64,000 nt of DNA from Sulfuritortus calidifontis (GCF_003967275.1 NZ_AP018721.1:806001-870000); one strand, 5' to 3'; shown: positions 33,924 through 43,065, counted from the stretch's first letter. The notes: generated by a model not told the origin, from the letters alone. Made by a program: numbers and translations.

Positions 33924-34322
33924 TTACGGTGGACTTCCATAATTCAATGTTTCCATCGGTTCTTCTTGTGGTTCTTCCTGCAAATCGAGCTCCACGCGCT
34001 CCAAGAGCAGTTCGTCGCCGCTCACCACCTGGGTGTGCCAGTCGCCGCAGGCGGCGCAGAGCAGGCGGTTGATCGCGGCCTCGCTTTCGGCGCCGCAGGT
34101 CTGGCAGCGCACGCGGATCGGCGCCTCGATCAGGTCGAGTTCGGCCCGTTCGCAGCGGCTGCCGGCGGCGGCGAGCGGGAAGGCGCTGGTCAGGAGTGCC
34201 GGCACCACGCCGGCCAGGGGGCCGATGCGCAGGCGGATGCGCCGCGCCGCGCGGGCCCCATTCTGCTCGATCAGGCTTTCCACCGCGTCGACCAGGGCCT
34301 GGGCCACCGAGAGCTCATGCAT
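33924..34322 (-). CDS. hypA: Hydrogenase nickel-insertion protein HypA
   Basis: 132 residues. It starts MHELS, with the nickel-binding His2. Zinc ligands are CQTCG and CAACG. The C-terminus is longer and more acidic (EEPQEEPME) than usual. It overlaps hypC by 8 bp. Confidence 0.9.
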   Translation of the reverse strand: MHELSVAQALVDAVESLIEQNGARAARRIRLRIGPLAGVVPALLTSAFPLAAAGSRCERAELDLIEAPIRVRCQTCGAESEAAINRLLCAACGDWHTQVVSGDELLLERVELDLQEEPQEEPMETLNYGSPP

Positions 34323-34548
34323 CGGGCGCGGCCTTTAGCAGCTGGTCGAACACCTCCCACGCGGTGCGGGCCTCGGCCTCGCTCACGGTCTGGATGGCAT
34401 AGCCGACATGAACCATGACGAAGTCGCCCACCCTGGGCATCTCGTCCTGCAGCATGAACAGGCTCACCTCGCGCCGGACCCCCTTGGCCTGGCAGCGCGC
34501 GGTGAAGCCATCGATGGCTTCGATCTGCATGGGAATGGCAAGACACAT
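34315..34548 (-). CDS. hypC: Hydrogenase maturation chaperone HypC/HybG
   Basis: 77 residues starting MCLAIP, with the functional Cys2, and GDFVMVHVGYAI. It partners HypD and chaperones the large subunit. It is the first gene of the minus-strand hypCABD set. HypE and HypF are not in the window. Confidence 0.92.
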   Translation of the reverse strand: MCLAIPMQIEAIDGFTARCQAKGVRREVSLFMLQDEMPRVGDFVMVHVGYAIQTVSEAEARTAWEVFDQLLKAAPDA

Positions 34549-34590
34549 GCACTCAGTATATGAAAGATCGTCGGGGAAAAATCGACTTAG

Positions 34591-34796
34591 CAGGCCGTTG
34601 AAAAACTACTGCGGTGGGCCATCTGCGGCGTTGCGCGGTGCTGGCTTCGGCCGCTTCGCTTAACCTCGGCGGCGCCGAGGTTAGCCTGCGCCGAAACTGC
34701 GTTTTCGCTCCCTCGCCTATCTATTTGATATGTCTCGGTCGCTGCGCTCCGTGCGCCTTGCATCTGGCCATCCTCGCTACGTTTTTCAACGGCCTG
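34591..34796. mobile_element. MITE, family 1 (TIR CAGGCCGTTGAAAAAC), 206 bp
   Basis: The element begins CAGGCCGTTGAAAAAC and ends with its inverse GTTTTTCAACGGCCTG. It is flanked by a 4-bp duplication TTAG (34587-34590 and 34797-34800). It carries no ORF. A second copy in inverted orientation lies at 49543-49685. This copy has about 63 extra bases inside, including the palindrome AACCTCGGCGGCGCCGAGGT. YTAR targets and 4-bp duplications point to mobilisation by an IS5-type transposase. It sits between the divergent hypC and hybO genes. Confidence 0.85.
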
Positions 34797-34870
34797 TTAG
34801 ATGCTTGGTTTTTCTGGCTTCTGCGCCGAAACAGGACAATTAAATCTTTTTATAAGTAATAAAAAAACTA

Positions 34871-34890
34871 TTGCATATGCTGATAAGCAA
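34871..34890. promoter_or_regulatory. Imperfect inverted repeat upstream of hybO
   Basis: TTGCATATGCTGATAAGCAA has arms TTGCATA and TAAGCAA (6 of 7 pairs) in an AT-rich region 50 bp before the hybO start. It could be a regulator site for the hydrogenase operon. It is not a clear FNR box. Confidence 0.3.
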
Positions 34891-34940
34891 AAGTGCCGCT
34901 CGCCGATGCGCATCGGTCGTCTTTTGTCATGGGGAACAGC

Positions 34941-36104
34941 ATGGAACCCATCACTATCTTCAGTCTCGAACAATCCCCCGATGTGGCCGATGTGGAACGA
35001 CGCCTCGGCATCTCCCGCCGCGACTTCCTCAAGTTCTGCGCCGCCATGGCCGCCACCATGGGCCTGCCGGCCGGCGCCGAGGCCGCCATCGCGGCGGCGG
35101 TGGCCAACCCGGCCCGGCGCCCCTCGGTGATCTGGCTGCACTTCCAGGAATGCACCGGCTGTTCCGAATCGCTGCTGCGGGCCGAGCACCCGACCCTGGA
35201 AAAACTCATCCTCGACGTGATCTCGCTCGACTATCACGAGACCCTGTTCGCCGCCGCCGGCCACCAGGCCGAGGCCGCGCGCCGCGCGGCGATGGCCGAG
35301 CACAAGGGCAAGTACCTCCTGGTGGTGGAAGGCGCGATCCCGACCAAGGAGAACGGCATCTATTGCAAGATCGGCGGCCAGACCGCGATCGACATGCTGA
35401 AAGAATGCGCGGCCGATGCCGCGGCCGTCGTCGCCATCGGCTCCTGCGCCTCCTGGGGCGGCATGCCCTCGGTGGGCCCGAATCCCACCGGGGCTTCCAG
35501 CGCCGGCGCCGTGCTGGGCAAGCCCGTGGTCACCATCCCCGGCTGTCCGCCCAACCCCTACAACTTCCTGTCCACCGTGGTGCACTACCTCACCTTCGGC
35601 AAGCTGCCGGCGCTCGATCACCTGGGCCGGCCCAAGTTCGCCTATGGCCGCCTGGTCCACGAGAATTGCGAGCGCCGACCCCACTTCGACGCCGGCCGCT
35701 TCGCCGGCGAGTTCGGCGACGAGGGGCACCGCCTCGGTTGGTGCCTGTACAAGCTGGGCTGCAAGGGCCCGGAGACCTACGCCAATTGCCCGGTCATCGG
35801 CTTCAACGATATCGGCGAGGTGTCCTGGCCGGTCGGCTGCGGCCACCCCTGCATCGGCTGCACCGAGCAGGGCGTCGGCTTCACCAAGCCCATTCATGCC
35901 CTGGCCGATCTGAAGTCGGTCAAGCCGCCTCTGGGCTATCCGCACATCAGTGAACCGCGCGGCTCCGGTGCCAGTCTCGCCGCCGTCGCCACGGTGGGTG
36001 CCCTGGCCGGCGCCGTGGCCGGTGCCACCTGGGCGATCAACCGGAACCTGGGCGAGAAGCTGGAGGTGGAAAAGACCCAGCCCGAGCACGAGGCGAAATC
36101 ATGA
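34941..36104 (+). CDS. hybO: [NiFe] hydrogenase small subunit (HybO-type)
   Basis: 387 residues. The Tat signal is SRRDFLKFCAAMAATMG near residues 24-40. The proximal cluster region is FQECTGCSESLLR. GSCASWGGMPS, PGCPPNPYNF and CIGCTEQGVGF supply the other cluster ligands. A C-terminal TM anchor follows (about residues 345-367). The ATG at 34941 is chosen because GGGGAA lies just upstream; one at 34929 is in frame but lacks a site. With hybABC it fits the group 1c membrane-bound uptake hydrogenase. Confidence 0.92.
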   Translation: MEPITIFSLEQSPDVADVERRLGISRRDFLKFCAAMAATMGLPAGAEAAIAAAVANPARRPSVIWLHFQECTGCSESLLRAEHPTLEKLILDVISLDYHETLFAAAGHQAEAARRAAMAEHKGKYLLVVEGAIPTKENGIYCKIGGQTAIDMLKECAADAAAVVAIGSCASWGGMPSVGPNPTGASSAGAVLGKPVVTIPGCPPNPYNFLSTVVHYLTFGKLPALDHLGRPKFAYGRLVHENCERRPHFDAGRFAGEFGDEGHRLGWCLYKLGCKGPETYANCPVIGFNDIGEVSWPVGCGHPCIGCTEQGVGFTKPIHALADLKSVKPPLGYPHISEPRGSGASLAAVATVGALAGAVAGATWAINRNLGEKLEVEKTQPEHEAKS

Positions 36105-37156
36105 GCCTCGACCGCCGCCAGTTTTTGAAGGGAATGCTGGCCGGCAGTGCCTCTGCGGTAGCCTGCACGCCCACCAGGGTAGAGGCCCGCGGCAACCTGA
36201 CCATGCCGCCCAAGGCCATGGGACTCCTGTTCGACAGCACCCTGTGCATCGGCTGCAAGGCCTGCGTCGCCGCCTGCAAGGAGGCCAACGGCCTGCCGCC
36301 GGAATTCACCAAGCCGGACGATGTCTGGGACACCCCACTCGACATCTCGGGCAAGACCAAGAACATCATCAAGGTCTACCGCCACGGCAGCGGCCTGACC
36401 AAGGACGCCGAGGTCGACGGCTATGCCTTCATGAAGCATTCCTGCCTGCACTGCGTCGACCCGTCCTGCGTCTCCGCCTGCCCGGTCTCGGCCATGCGCA
36501 AGGACCCGGTCGACGGCATCGTCAGCTACGACGAGAAGGCCTGCATCGGCTGCCGCTATTGCGTGGTGGCCTGCCCCTTCAGCGTGCCCAAGTTCGAATA
36601 CGACAAGGCCCTGCCCAAGATCGTCAAATGCGAGCTGTGCCGCCATCTCAAGCCGGGCGATGCCTTCCAGTATCCGGCCTGCGCCCAGGTCTGCCCGACC
36701 GGCGCCACCCTCTATGGGCCGGTGGCCGACCTCAAGGCCGAGGCCCAGCGCCGCCTGGCGCTCAAGCCCGGCAGCGAGGCCGAATTCCCCCGAGGCCGCA
36801 TCGGCATGGCGCCCGGCGACAAGACGGCCGACGCCACCACCTGGGCCAGTCCGAGCCAGAAAGCTTCGTTCGCCGACAGCCACGTGGCCAGGGTGCCCCA
36901 CTACCTCCAGCGCATCTACGGCGACAAGGAGCTGGGCGGCACCCAGGTACTCAAGCTCTCGGCCGTGCCCATGGCCAAGCTGGGCATGCCCGAGCTGCCG
37001 GAGCGCTCCTTCGCCTCGGTGTCGGAGACCATGCAGCACTCGCTCTATGGCTACCTCATCACCCCGGCCATCGTCCTCGGCGGCCTGATCATCGCCGCCA
37101 GGCGCAACGTCCGTCCGGAAGAGGATGAGGCGGGCCAGGCGCAAGAGAACGAATAG
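36101..37156 (+). CDS. hybA: HybA-type ferredoxin subunit
   Basis: 351 residues. The Tat signal is LDRRQFLKGMLAG. Four [4Fe-4S] motifs are visible (CIGCKACVAACKE, CLHCVDPSCVSACP, CIGCRYCVVACP, CELCRH with CAQVCPTGA), and a C-terminal TM segment lies at about residues 316-335. It links the small subunit to the membrane quinone subunit. It overlaps the hybO stop (ATGA). Confidence 0.92.
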   Translation: MSLDRRQFLKGMLAGSASAVACTPTRVEARGNLTMPPKAMGLLFDSTLCIGCKACVAACKEANGLPPEFTKPDDVWDTPLDISGKTKNIIKVYRHGSGLTKDAEVDGYAFMKHSCLHCVDPSCVSACPVSAMRKDPVDGIVSYDEKACIGCRYCVVACPFSVPKFEYDKALPKIVKCELCRHLKPGDAFQYPACAQVCPTGATLYGPVADLKAEAQRRLALKPGSEAEFPRGRIGMAPGDKTADATTWASPSQKASFADSHVARVPHYLQRIYGDKELGGTQVLKLSAVPMAKLGMPELPERSFASVSETMQHSLYGYLITPAIVLGGLIIAARRNVRPEEDEAGQAQENE

Positions 37157-37165
37157 GAGCGCACG

Positions 37166-38395
37166 ATGGCCAACCACGCGCATCCGGCCCCCGCCCCGCT
37201 CGGCGGCCCGTTCATCACGCCGCTGGCGGTCAACCTGGCGCTGCTCATCGGCATCGCCGGCATCATCCTGTTCCTCCGCTTCCTGTTCGGCATCGGCGCG
37301 GTCACCAACGTCAACGACGGCTACAGCTGGGGCATCTGGGTGGTCTACGACGTCATGGTCGGCTCGGCCTTCGCCTGCGGCGGCTATTCGGTGGCGCTCC
37401 TGGTCTACATCTTCAACAAGGGCGAATACCACCCGCTGGTGCGGCCCGCGCTCTTGGGCAGCCTGTTCGGCTACACCCTGGCCGGCGCCTCGGTCATCGT
37501 CGATCTCGGCCGTTATTGGAACACCTGGCACATCTTCTGGCCCGGCTATGCCCAGGTGAATTCGGTGATGTTCGAGGTGGCCGTCTGCATCACCCTCTAC
37601 ATCGTGGTGATGTGGATCGAGTTCTCGCCGGTGTTCCTCGAGAAGTTCGGCCTGAAGCAGATCAGGCGCCGGCTGTCGCGCTGGATGTTCCTGTTCATCG
37701 CCCTGGGCGCCTTGCTGCCGTCCATGCACCAGTCCTCGCTCGGCTCGCTCTTGGTGGTGTTCGGCACCGCGATCAACCCGCTGTGGCAGACCCTGCTGCT
37801 GCCCGTGCTGTTCCTGATGACCGCCATCACGGTGGGTTACGCGGTGGTGGTGTTCGAGTCGACCTTCTCGGCCATGGGCTTCAAGCGGCCCTATGAGCTG
37901 GACATCCTGTCCCGCCTGTCCAAGGTGATGTGGGGCATGCTGCTGGCCTATCTGGCCGTGCGCGTGGGCGACCTCGTGGTGCGCGGCGCCATCGTCGAGG
38001 CCTTCAGGCCCACCGTCGTCGCCCTGATGTTCTGGCTGGAGATGCTGTTCTTCCTCCTGCCGGCCTGGCTGCTGGCCAAGCCGGCCAACCGCCGCCGGCC
38101 CAACATCCTGTTCCTGTCGGCCGTGTACCTGATGCTGGGCACCTTCCTGCTGCGCATCAACGGCTTCCTCGTCGGCTACGACACCGGTGCGGGCTGGCGC
38201 TACTTCCCCTCGGTGCCGGAAATGCTGGTCACCCTCGGCATCATCGCCATCGAAATCCTGGGCTACATTGTCCTGGTGCGCTGGCTGCCCGTGCTGCCCA
38301 AGCATGAAGCGAAAGCTAGGAGCCTGTCGGACTTAACACCCCTTGCGCGCCGGCCCGCTGCGGGATGCAGCGCAAGGCGGCGGGGCGCGCCGTAG
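37166..38395 (+). CDS. hybB: HybB-type NrfD membrane subunit, tail rewritten by MITE
   Basis: A 409-residue, roughly ten-TM NrfD/HybB protein that passes hydrogen-derived electrons to quinone. It contains VNDGYSWGIWVVYDVMVG and LPSMHQSSLGSL, typical of HybB. From residue 384 onward the frame runs into the mobile element at 38316 and ends 26 codons later (RSLSDLTPLARRPAAGCSAR and a few more). The original stop has therefore been replaced. The core looks intact, so function is probably kept. Confidence 0.88.
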   Translation: MANHAHPAPAPLGGPFITPLAVNLALLIGIAGIILFLRFLFGIGAVTNVNDGYSWGIWVVYDVMVGSAFACGGYSVALLVYIFNKGEYHPLVRPALLGSLFGYTLAGASVIVDLGRYWNTWHIFWPGYAQVNSVMFEVAVCITLYIVVMWIEFSPVFLEKFGLKQIRRRLSRWMFLFIALGALLPSMHQSSLGSLLVVFGTAINPLWQTLLLPVLFLMTAITVGYAVVVFESTFSAMGFKRPYELDILSRLSKVMWGMLLAYLAVRVGDLVVRGAIVEAFRPTVVALMFWLEMLFFLLPAWLLAKPANRRRPNILFLSAVYLMLGTFLLRINGFLVGYDTGAGWRYFPSVPEMLVTLGIIAIEILGYIVLVRWLPVLPKHEAKARSLSDLTPLARRPAAGCSARRRGAP

Positions 38396-38585
38396 TGCGG
38401 GCCACTACAAGCGCCCCGCAACGCGGCGATGCGCCCGCAGCGGGCCGGCCCTTCGGGCTGCCCCGACAAAGCGCGTCTGCGGCGTTGCGAAGCTTGCGAA
38501 GGGAACGACCATTCGCCGCGCTTCGCGCCTTGCATCCATCGCTTTGTCGGGACAACGCGCATGGGGGATTAAGTCCGACAGGTTC
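38320..38585. mobile_element. MITE, family 2 (TIR GARCCTGTCGGACTTAA), 266 bp
   Basis: The left end GAGCCTGTCGGACTTAA matches the inverse of the right end (GAACCTGTCGGACTTAA) in 16 of 17 positions. The flanks are CTAG on both sides (38316-38319 and 38586-38589), a 4-bp YTAR duplication as made by IS5-type transposases. It has no transposase gene. It lies inside the hyb operon. It ends 15 bp before the hybC ribosome-binding region is complete and supplies the hybB stop codon. Confidence 0.85.
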
Positions 38586-38604
38586 CTAGATAACGGAGAA
38601 GAAG

Positions 38605-40347
38605 ATGAGCAAACGCATCACCATCGACCCCATCACCCGCATCGAGGGCCATTTGCGCATCGACTGCGAAATCGACGGCGGCAAGGTCAAGAAGGCCTGG
38701 GCCTCGGGCCAGATGTGGCGCGGCGTCGAGCAGATCCTGCTCGGGCGCGACCCGAGGGACGCCTGGGCCATCACCCAACGCATCTGCGGCGTCTGCACCA
38801 CGGTGCACGCCATCGCCTCGGTCCGCGCCGTGGAAAACGCGCTCGACATGGAGATCCCGGTCAACGCCCAGTACATCCGCAACCTGATCATCCTGGCCCA
38901 CGCGGTACACGACCACATCGTCCACTTCTACCACCTCTCGGCGCTGGACTGGGTGGACGTCACCTCGGCGCTCAAGGCCGACCCGGCCAAGGCCGCGCAG
39001 CTGGCCGAGGGCCTGTCGAGCTGGAAGCTCAACGGCCGCCATGAGCTGGCCCAGGTGAAAGACCGCCTGGCCGGCTTCGTCGGCAGCGGCCAGCTCGGCG
39101 TGTTCGCCAACGGCTATTGGGGCCATCCGGCCATGAAACTGCCGCCGGAGGTGAACCTGATCGCCACCGCCCACTATCTGCAGGCGCTCGACATCCAGCG
39201 CAAGGCCAACAAGATCGTCGCCATCCTCGGCTCGAAGACCCCGCACATCCAGAACGTCGCGGTGGGCGGGGTCGCCAACTCGATCAACCCCGACAGCCAG
39301 TCGGTGCTCAACGTCGAACGGCTGCTGGCGGTCAAGGGCTGGATCGACGAGCTGGCCGATTTCGTGCACAACGTCTATCTCACGGACGTCGCCATCATCG
39401 GCGGCTCCTACGCCAACTGGACCAGCTACGGCGCCGGCATCACCGACTACCTTTCGGTGCCCGACCTGCCGCTCGACGGCAAGGGCACCCAGCTCGCGCT
39501 GCCCGGCGGCTACGTGCCCGGCGGCGATCTGGCCAGGTTCAAGCCGATCACCCGGTTCGGCGACGAGTACTTCGTCAAAGGCGTGGCCGAGAGCGTGAAG
39601 CACGCCTGGTACAAGGGCGGCAAGGGCGCCCTGCACCCCTATGAGGGCGAGACCGTGCCCGAGTACACCGACTTCCAGGACAACGGCAAATACTCCTGGG
39701 TCAAATCGCCCACCTTCTACGGCAAGCCGGCGCAGGTGGGCCCGCTCGCCCGGGTGCTGGCCATGGCCGCGGCCAAGCACGGCCCCACGCTGAAGTATCT
39801 GAACTTCGTGCTCGACACCGCCGGCAAGATCGCCGGCAGCCAGGTGCCGCTCTCCGCCGTGCATTCCACCATCGGCCGCCACGCCGCCCGCGCCGTGTCC
39901 TGCAACGTGCAGGTCGATATGCTGGGCGAGATGTGGCAGCGCCTGGTCGACAACATCGGCAAGGGCGACGTCGACACCTACAACAAGCCGGTCTTTCCCA
40001 AAGGCGAGATCTCCGGCGTCGGCTTCCACGAGGCCCCGCGCGGCGTGCTCTCGCACTGGGTGGTGATCGACGACGGCAAGATCAAGAACTACCAGGCCGT
40101 GGTGCCCACCACCTGGAACGCCGCGCCGCGCAACGAGGGCGACGTGCCCGGCCCCTACGAGGCCGCCCTGGTGAACAACCCGGTGGCCGACCCCGAGCGC
40201 CCGCTGGAAGTGCTGCGCACCGTGCACTCCTTCGACCCCTGCCTGGCCTGTGCCGTGCACGTGCTCGACACCGACGGCAGCCAAAAGTCGACGGTGCATG
40301 CCGGCTGCTACAGTCCGAGCTACAGTAACAGTTGCGAGCTGGGGTGA
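38605..40347 (+). CDS. hybC: [NiFe] hydrogenase large subunit (HybC-type)
   Basis: 580 residues. The N-terminal nickel site is RICGVCTTVHA, preceded by TRIEGHLRI. The C-terminal site DPCLACAVHV marks maturation cleavage after the His by the HybD-type protease. The cleaved tail here is about 28 residues (VLDTDGSQKSTVHAG then CYSPSYSNSCELG), longer than the usual 15 or so. GGAGAAGAAG precedes the ATG, just outside the MITE. Confidence 0.92.
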   Translation: MSKRITIDPITRIEGHLRIDCEIDGGKVKKAWASGQMWRGVEQILLGRDPRDAWAITQRICGVCTTVHAIASVRAVENALDMEIPVNAQYIRNLIILAHAVHDHIVHFYHLSALDWVDVTSALKADPAKAAQLAEGLSSWKLNGRHELAQVKDRLAGFVGSGQLGVFANGYWGHPAMKLPPEVNLIATAHYLQALDIQRKANKIVAILGSKTPHIQNVAVGGVANSINPDSQSVLNVERLLAVKGWIDELADFVHNVYLTDVAIIGGSYANWTSYGAGITDYLSVPDLPLDGKGTQLALPGGYVPGGDLARFKPITRFGDEYFVKGVAESVKHAWYKGGKGALHPYEGETVPEYTDFQDNGKYSWVKSPTFYGKPAQVGPLARVLAMAAAKHGPTLKYLNFVLDTAGKIAGSQVPLSAVHSTIGRHAARAVSCNVQVDMLGEMWQRLVDNIGKGDVDTYNKPVFPKGEISGVGFHEAPRGVLSHWVVIDDGKIKNYQAVVPTTWNAAPRNEGDVPGPYEAALVNNPVADPERPLEVLRTVHSFDPCLACAVHVLDTDGSQKSTVHAGCYSPSYSNSCELG

Positions 40348-40378
40348 GGCGATGATCGAACCGAAGCTGACGTTTCTT

Positions 40379-40467
40379 ACCCTCTCCCTCTGGGAGAGGG
40401 TGGCGAAGCCGGGTGAGGGAAGCGGCGCCGGCCCTCACCCCTACCCCTCTCCCGGAGGGAGAGGGGA
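40379..40467. repeat. REP-like element between hybC and hupE
   Basis: Two hairpins, CCCTCTCCCTCTGGGAGAGGG and a CCCCTCTCCC/GGGAGAGGGG pair, joined by GTGGCGAAGCCGGGTGAGGG. The same 20-mer occurs in the element at 56813-56960. Confidence 0.75.
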
Positions 40468-40521
40468 TGAAAGGGCGATTCGCTCTCCCATTGCGCAAAT
40501 CCAATTCGAGGAGCCAGACCA

Positions 40522-41094
40522 ATGAAACCCGCACGCACAGCCCTCATCCTCGCCGCCGCCCTGCTGCCGGGACTCGCCTGGGCCCATGCCGAGCCCGGCG
40601 GCCACTTCAGCCTGTTCACCGGCTTTGCCCACCCCTTCCTGGGCGCCGACCACCTGCTGGCCATGCTCATGGTCGGCCTCTGGGCCGCCCAGCAGCAAGG
40701 CTGGCAGCGGGCCTTGCCGCCGCTGGTCTTCGTCGGTTTCATGGCGGTCGGCTCGATGCTGGCCTATGCGGGCCTGAGCCTGCCGGCCACCGAGAGCGGC
40801 ATCGCGCTCTCGGTGCTGGCCTTGGGCCTCTTTGCCGCCTTCGCCGTGCGCCTGCCGGTTGCTGTGTCGCTCGCGGTGATCGCCGGCTTCGCCGTCTTCC
40901 ACGGCCACGCCCACGGTGCCGAACTGCCGCTGGCCAGCAGCGCCGGCTACCTGCCCGGCTATCTCGCTGCCACCGCCTTGCTGCACGGCATCGGCTACGT
41001 CTTCGCCAGCCGCGTGGTCCCGGCCCAGGGCCGCATTGCCCGCGCCGCCGGCGGTGCCACCGCCGTCACCGGCCTGGCCTGGCTGCTGGGCTGA
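40522..41094 (+). CDS. hupE: HupE/UreJ-family nickel permease-like protein
   Basis: 190 residues. A signal-like N-terminus ends LPGLAWAHAEPGGHFS. About six TM segments follow, with the family motif HPFLGADHLLAMLMVGLWA and FHGHAHGAEL. HupE proteins move nickel for hydrogenase. It lies in the hyb operon between the large subunit and its protease. Confidence 0.88.
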   Translation: MKPARTALILAAALLPGLAWAHAEPGGHFSLFTGFAHPFLGADHLLAMLMVGLWAAQQQGWQRALPPLVFVGFMAVGSMLAYAGLSLPATESGIALSVLALGLFAAFAVRLPVAVSLAVIAGFAVFHGHAHGAELPLASSAGYLPGYLAATALLHGIGYVFASRVVPAQGRIARAAGGATAVTGLAWLLG

Positions 41095-41155
41095 CCGCAT
41101 ACCGTCATGCCGGTGTAAACCGGCATCCAGCAACAACTTGAGAAGGCATCAAAGC

Positions 41156-41207
41156 CTCCCCCTCCCAACCTCCCCCATAAATGAATGGGGGAGGTTGGGA
41201 GGGGGAG
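41156..41207. repeat. Perfect 23-bp hairpin before hybD
   Basis: Arms at 41156-41178 and 41185-41207 pair perfectly around a 6-base loop. The centre CCTCCCCCAT/ATGGGGGAGG is the same as in the 57-bp repeat unit at 21991-22330. It ends 18 bp before the hybD-like start, so it could affect translation or termination within the operon. Confidence 0.8.
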
Positions 41208-41225
41208 TTTTTAAGGTGTGAGGAA

Positions 41226-41741
41226 ATGCCGTCCACAACCCAAACCCGCATCGTCGTCCTCGGCGTCGGCAACATCCTGTTGACCGACGAAGGCGTCGGC
41301 GTGCGCGCCATCGAGGCGCTCGGCCGGCAATACGACCTGCCGCCCGAAGTGACCCTGCTCGACGGCGGCACCTCCGCCATGGAAATGCTCGACGACCTCG
41401 CCCACGCCGACCTGCTGATCATCGCCGACTGCGTCCGCGCCGGCCTGCCCCCCGGCAGCCTCATCCGCCTGGCCGACGACGAAGTGCCCGCCCTGATGAA
41501 ACTCAAGATGTCGCCGCACCAGATCGGCCTGTCCGACGTGCTGGCCACGCTGGTGCTCGCCGGCGAATCGCCCAAGCGCATCGTCGTCCACGGCGTCGAA
41601 CCCGCCAGTCTCGCCACCGACATGCGGCTCACCCCCACCGTCGAACAAAGCCTGCCCAGGCTGGTCGAGGCGCTGGCGCAGGAACTGCGCATGGCCGGCG
41701 TTGCCCTGGTGCCACGGCTGCCAGCCGAAGCGGCGGTTTGA
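41226..41741 (+). CDS. hybD: Hydrogenase maturation endopeptidase (HybD-type)
   Basis: 171 residues. GVGNILLTDEGVGVRAIEAL carries the metal-binding Glu, CVRAGLPPGS follows, and the conserved His is in SPHQIGLSDVL. It cleaves the HybC tail after nickel insertion. I took the ATG at 41226 because the upstream in-frame extension lies in the repeat. Confidence 0.9.
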   Translation: MPSTTQTRIVVLGVGNILLTDEGVGVRAIEALGRQYDLPPEVTLLDGGTSAMEMLDDLAHADLLIIADCVRAGLPPGSLIRLADDEVPALMKLKMSPHQIGLSDVLATLVLAGESPKRIVVHGVEPASLATDMRLTPTVEQSLPRLVEALAQELRMAGVALVPRLPAEAAV

Positions 41742-41914
41742 TTGTCTGAAGCGCGATACTGGCCGGGAACGGCAACAATGCCAGGGCGACCGAGGCGCTG
41801 ATGGCGCTACTCCACGCGCCAAGGCGTCATCGAGCGACGGCGGGGGCAATGCTGCTGGCCCTGTATGTCGTCCATATGACGACTCTGTTGCAGGGCCCGG
41901 CTCCAGGTCAGGCG

Positions 41915-42226
41915 TTACTTCTTGGCGGAGGATTGCCGGGACTGGCGCAAGGGCGGGTTCAGGCTTTCGGGAATGGGGCTGGACTGCGCCGGCTTGGGCT
42001 TGCGGCCGGGGCTGGCCGGCGGGATGTAGCCCGAGGCCCGGCAGAGCATGCCTTCCACCGGCTTGCCGTTGGTGTAGCGCGTGGTGCGGCACATGATCAC
42101 ATCGCCCTTGGCCGACAATTCGGTCAGGAGCTGGCGCACGTTTTTCAGTGAAACCCCGGTGCCGGCAGCGATGTCGGCGTCGAGTTGCTCGCCGTTGGCT
42201 TTCAAATATTGCAGGATCTCTTGCAT
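41915..42226 (-). CDS. Small winged-helix-like protein
   Basis: 103 residues. Residues 1-60 look like a winged helix (LQYLKANGEQLDADIAAGTG, LKNVRQLLTELSAKGDV). The tail is Pro/Ser/Lys-rich and disordered. It may be a DNA-binding regulator or nucleoid protein. It has no close operon partner. The 173-bp gap before it shows nothing recognisable. Confidence 0.55.
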   Translation of the reverse strand: MQEILQYLKANGEQLDADIAAGTGVSLKNVRQLLTELSAKGDVIMCRTTRYTNGKPVEGMLCRASGYIPPASPGRKPKPAQSSPIPESLNPPLRQSRQSSAKK

Positions 42227-42324
42227 AGTTACGGCTCCTTGTCTGCCGGTGCTGTGGGGTGATCAATCGCACCGGGTCGACCAGTGTGCGCCTTTTGAGC
42301 AGTTTTTGCTTGGATTTTGTGCAA

Positions 42325-42939
42325 TCACTCGCGCGCCGAATAGGTCGGCAGGGTGATCTTGTAGGCCATGGCGGCCAGGCGGATGGCCAGCACCAGCGCC
42401 ATGCCGGCCCAGGTGGCGGCCACCGGGGAGACGTTTAGCGCCTGCAGGCCGATCAGCGCCAGGGCGCCGACCCAGGCGGCCGAGGCGTAGAGCTCGCCGC
42501 GCACGAAGATCAGCGGTACTTCGTTGCACAGCACGTCACGCAGCACGCCGCCGACCACGCCGGTGATCATGCCGAGCAGGCTGGCGGCCAGCCAGGGCGC
42601 GTGCCAGTCCAGGGCGATCCGGGTGCCGACGATGGTGAACAGGGCCAGGCCGACTGCGTCGGGGATGAGGAACAACCGGGGCGGCAGCTTGAGGTTGCGC
42701 ACGGCGAAGAAGATCAGCACCGTGGTGAGCAGGGCGGCGAGCAGATAGCTCTGGTCGCTCAGCCAGAACACCGGGCGCTGGAGCAGGATGTCGCGCACGG
42801 TGCCGCCGCCCAAGGCGGTGGCCATGCCGACCATGACCACGCCGACCAGGTCCATCCGCTTGCGGCCGGCGTCGAGCACGCCGGTGAGGGCGTTCACCGC
42901 AACGGCCGCCAGGCCGATCCAGTACAGCAAGTCATCCAT
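42325..42939 (-). CDS. UPF0126/TRIC-type membrane protein
   Basis: 204 residues with six to seven TM helices and two repeated glycine-rich motifs (GMATALGGGTVRDILL; GMITGVVGGVLRDVLC). These are the hallmark of the UPF0126 (YadS/YicG) family, related to TRIC channels and in some cases glycine transport. The substrate here is unknown. It is a single gene. Confidence 0.85.
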   Translation of the reverse strand: MDDLLYWIGLAAVAVNALTGVLDAGRKRMDLVGVVMVGMATALGGGTVRDILLQRPVFWLSDQSYLLAALLTTVLIFFAVRNLKLPPRLFLIPDAVGLALFTIVGTRIALDWHAPWLAASLLGMITGVVGGVLRDVLCNEVPLIFVRGELYASAAWVGALALIGLQALNVSPVAATWAGMALVLAIRLAAMAYKITLPTYSARE

Positions 42940-43065
42940 TGAAACATCGCCAGGTTGAGGCGGCCGGGCCGCCGGTAGAGTTGGCGCCAGTTTAGCAGCC
43001 GGGAACGCTTGGCGTTGCCGCTGGTCACTGGGAAGATAATTGAGCCAACCCGATCAGGAGCCCCC

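Noticed and set aside
34871-34890. FNR box upstream of hybO
   Set aside because: TTGCATA-N6-TAAGCAA does not match TTGAT-N4-ATCAA in half-site or spacing. It is listed only as an unassigned inverted repeat.
35936-38305. 789-codon open frame on the minus strand
   Set aside because: It is antisense to hybA and hybB. The His/Gln/Glu-rich sequence has no motifs.
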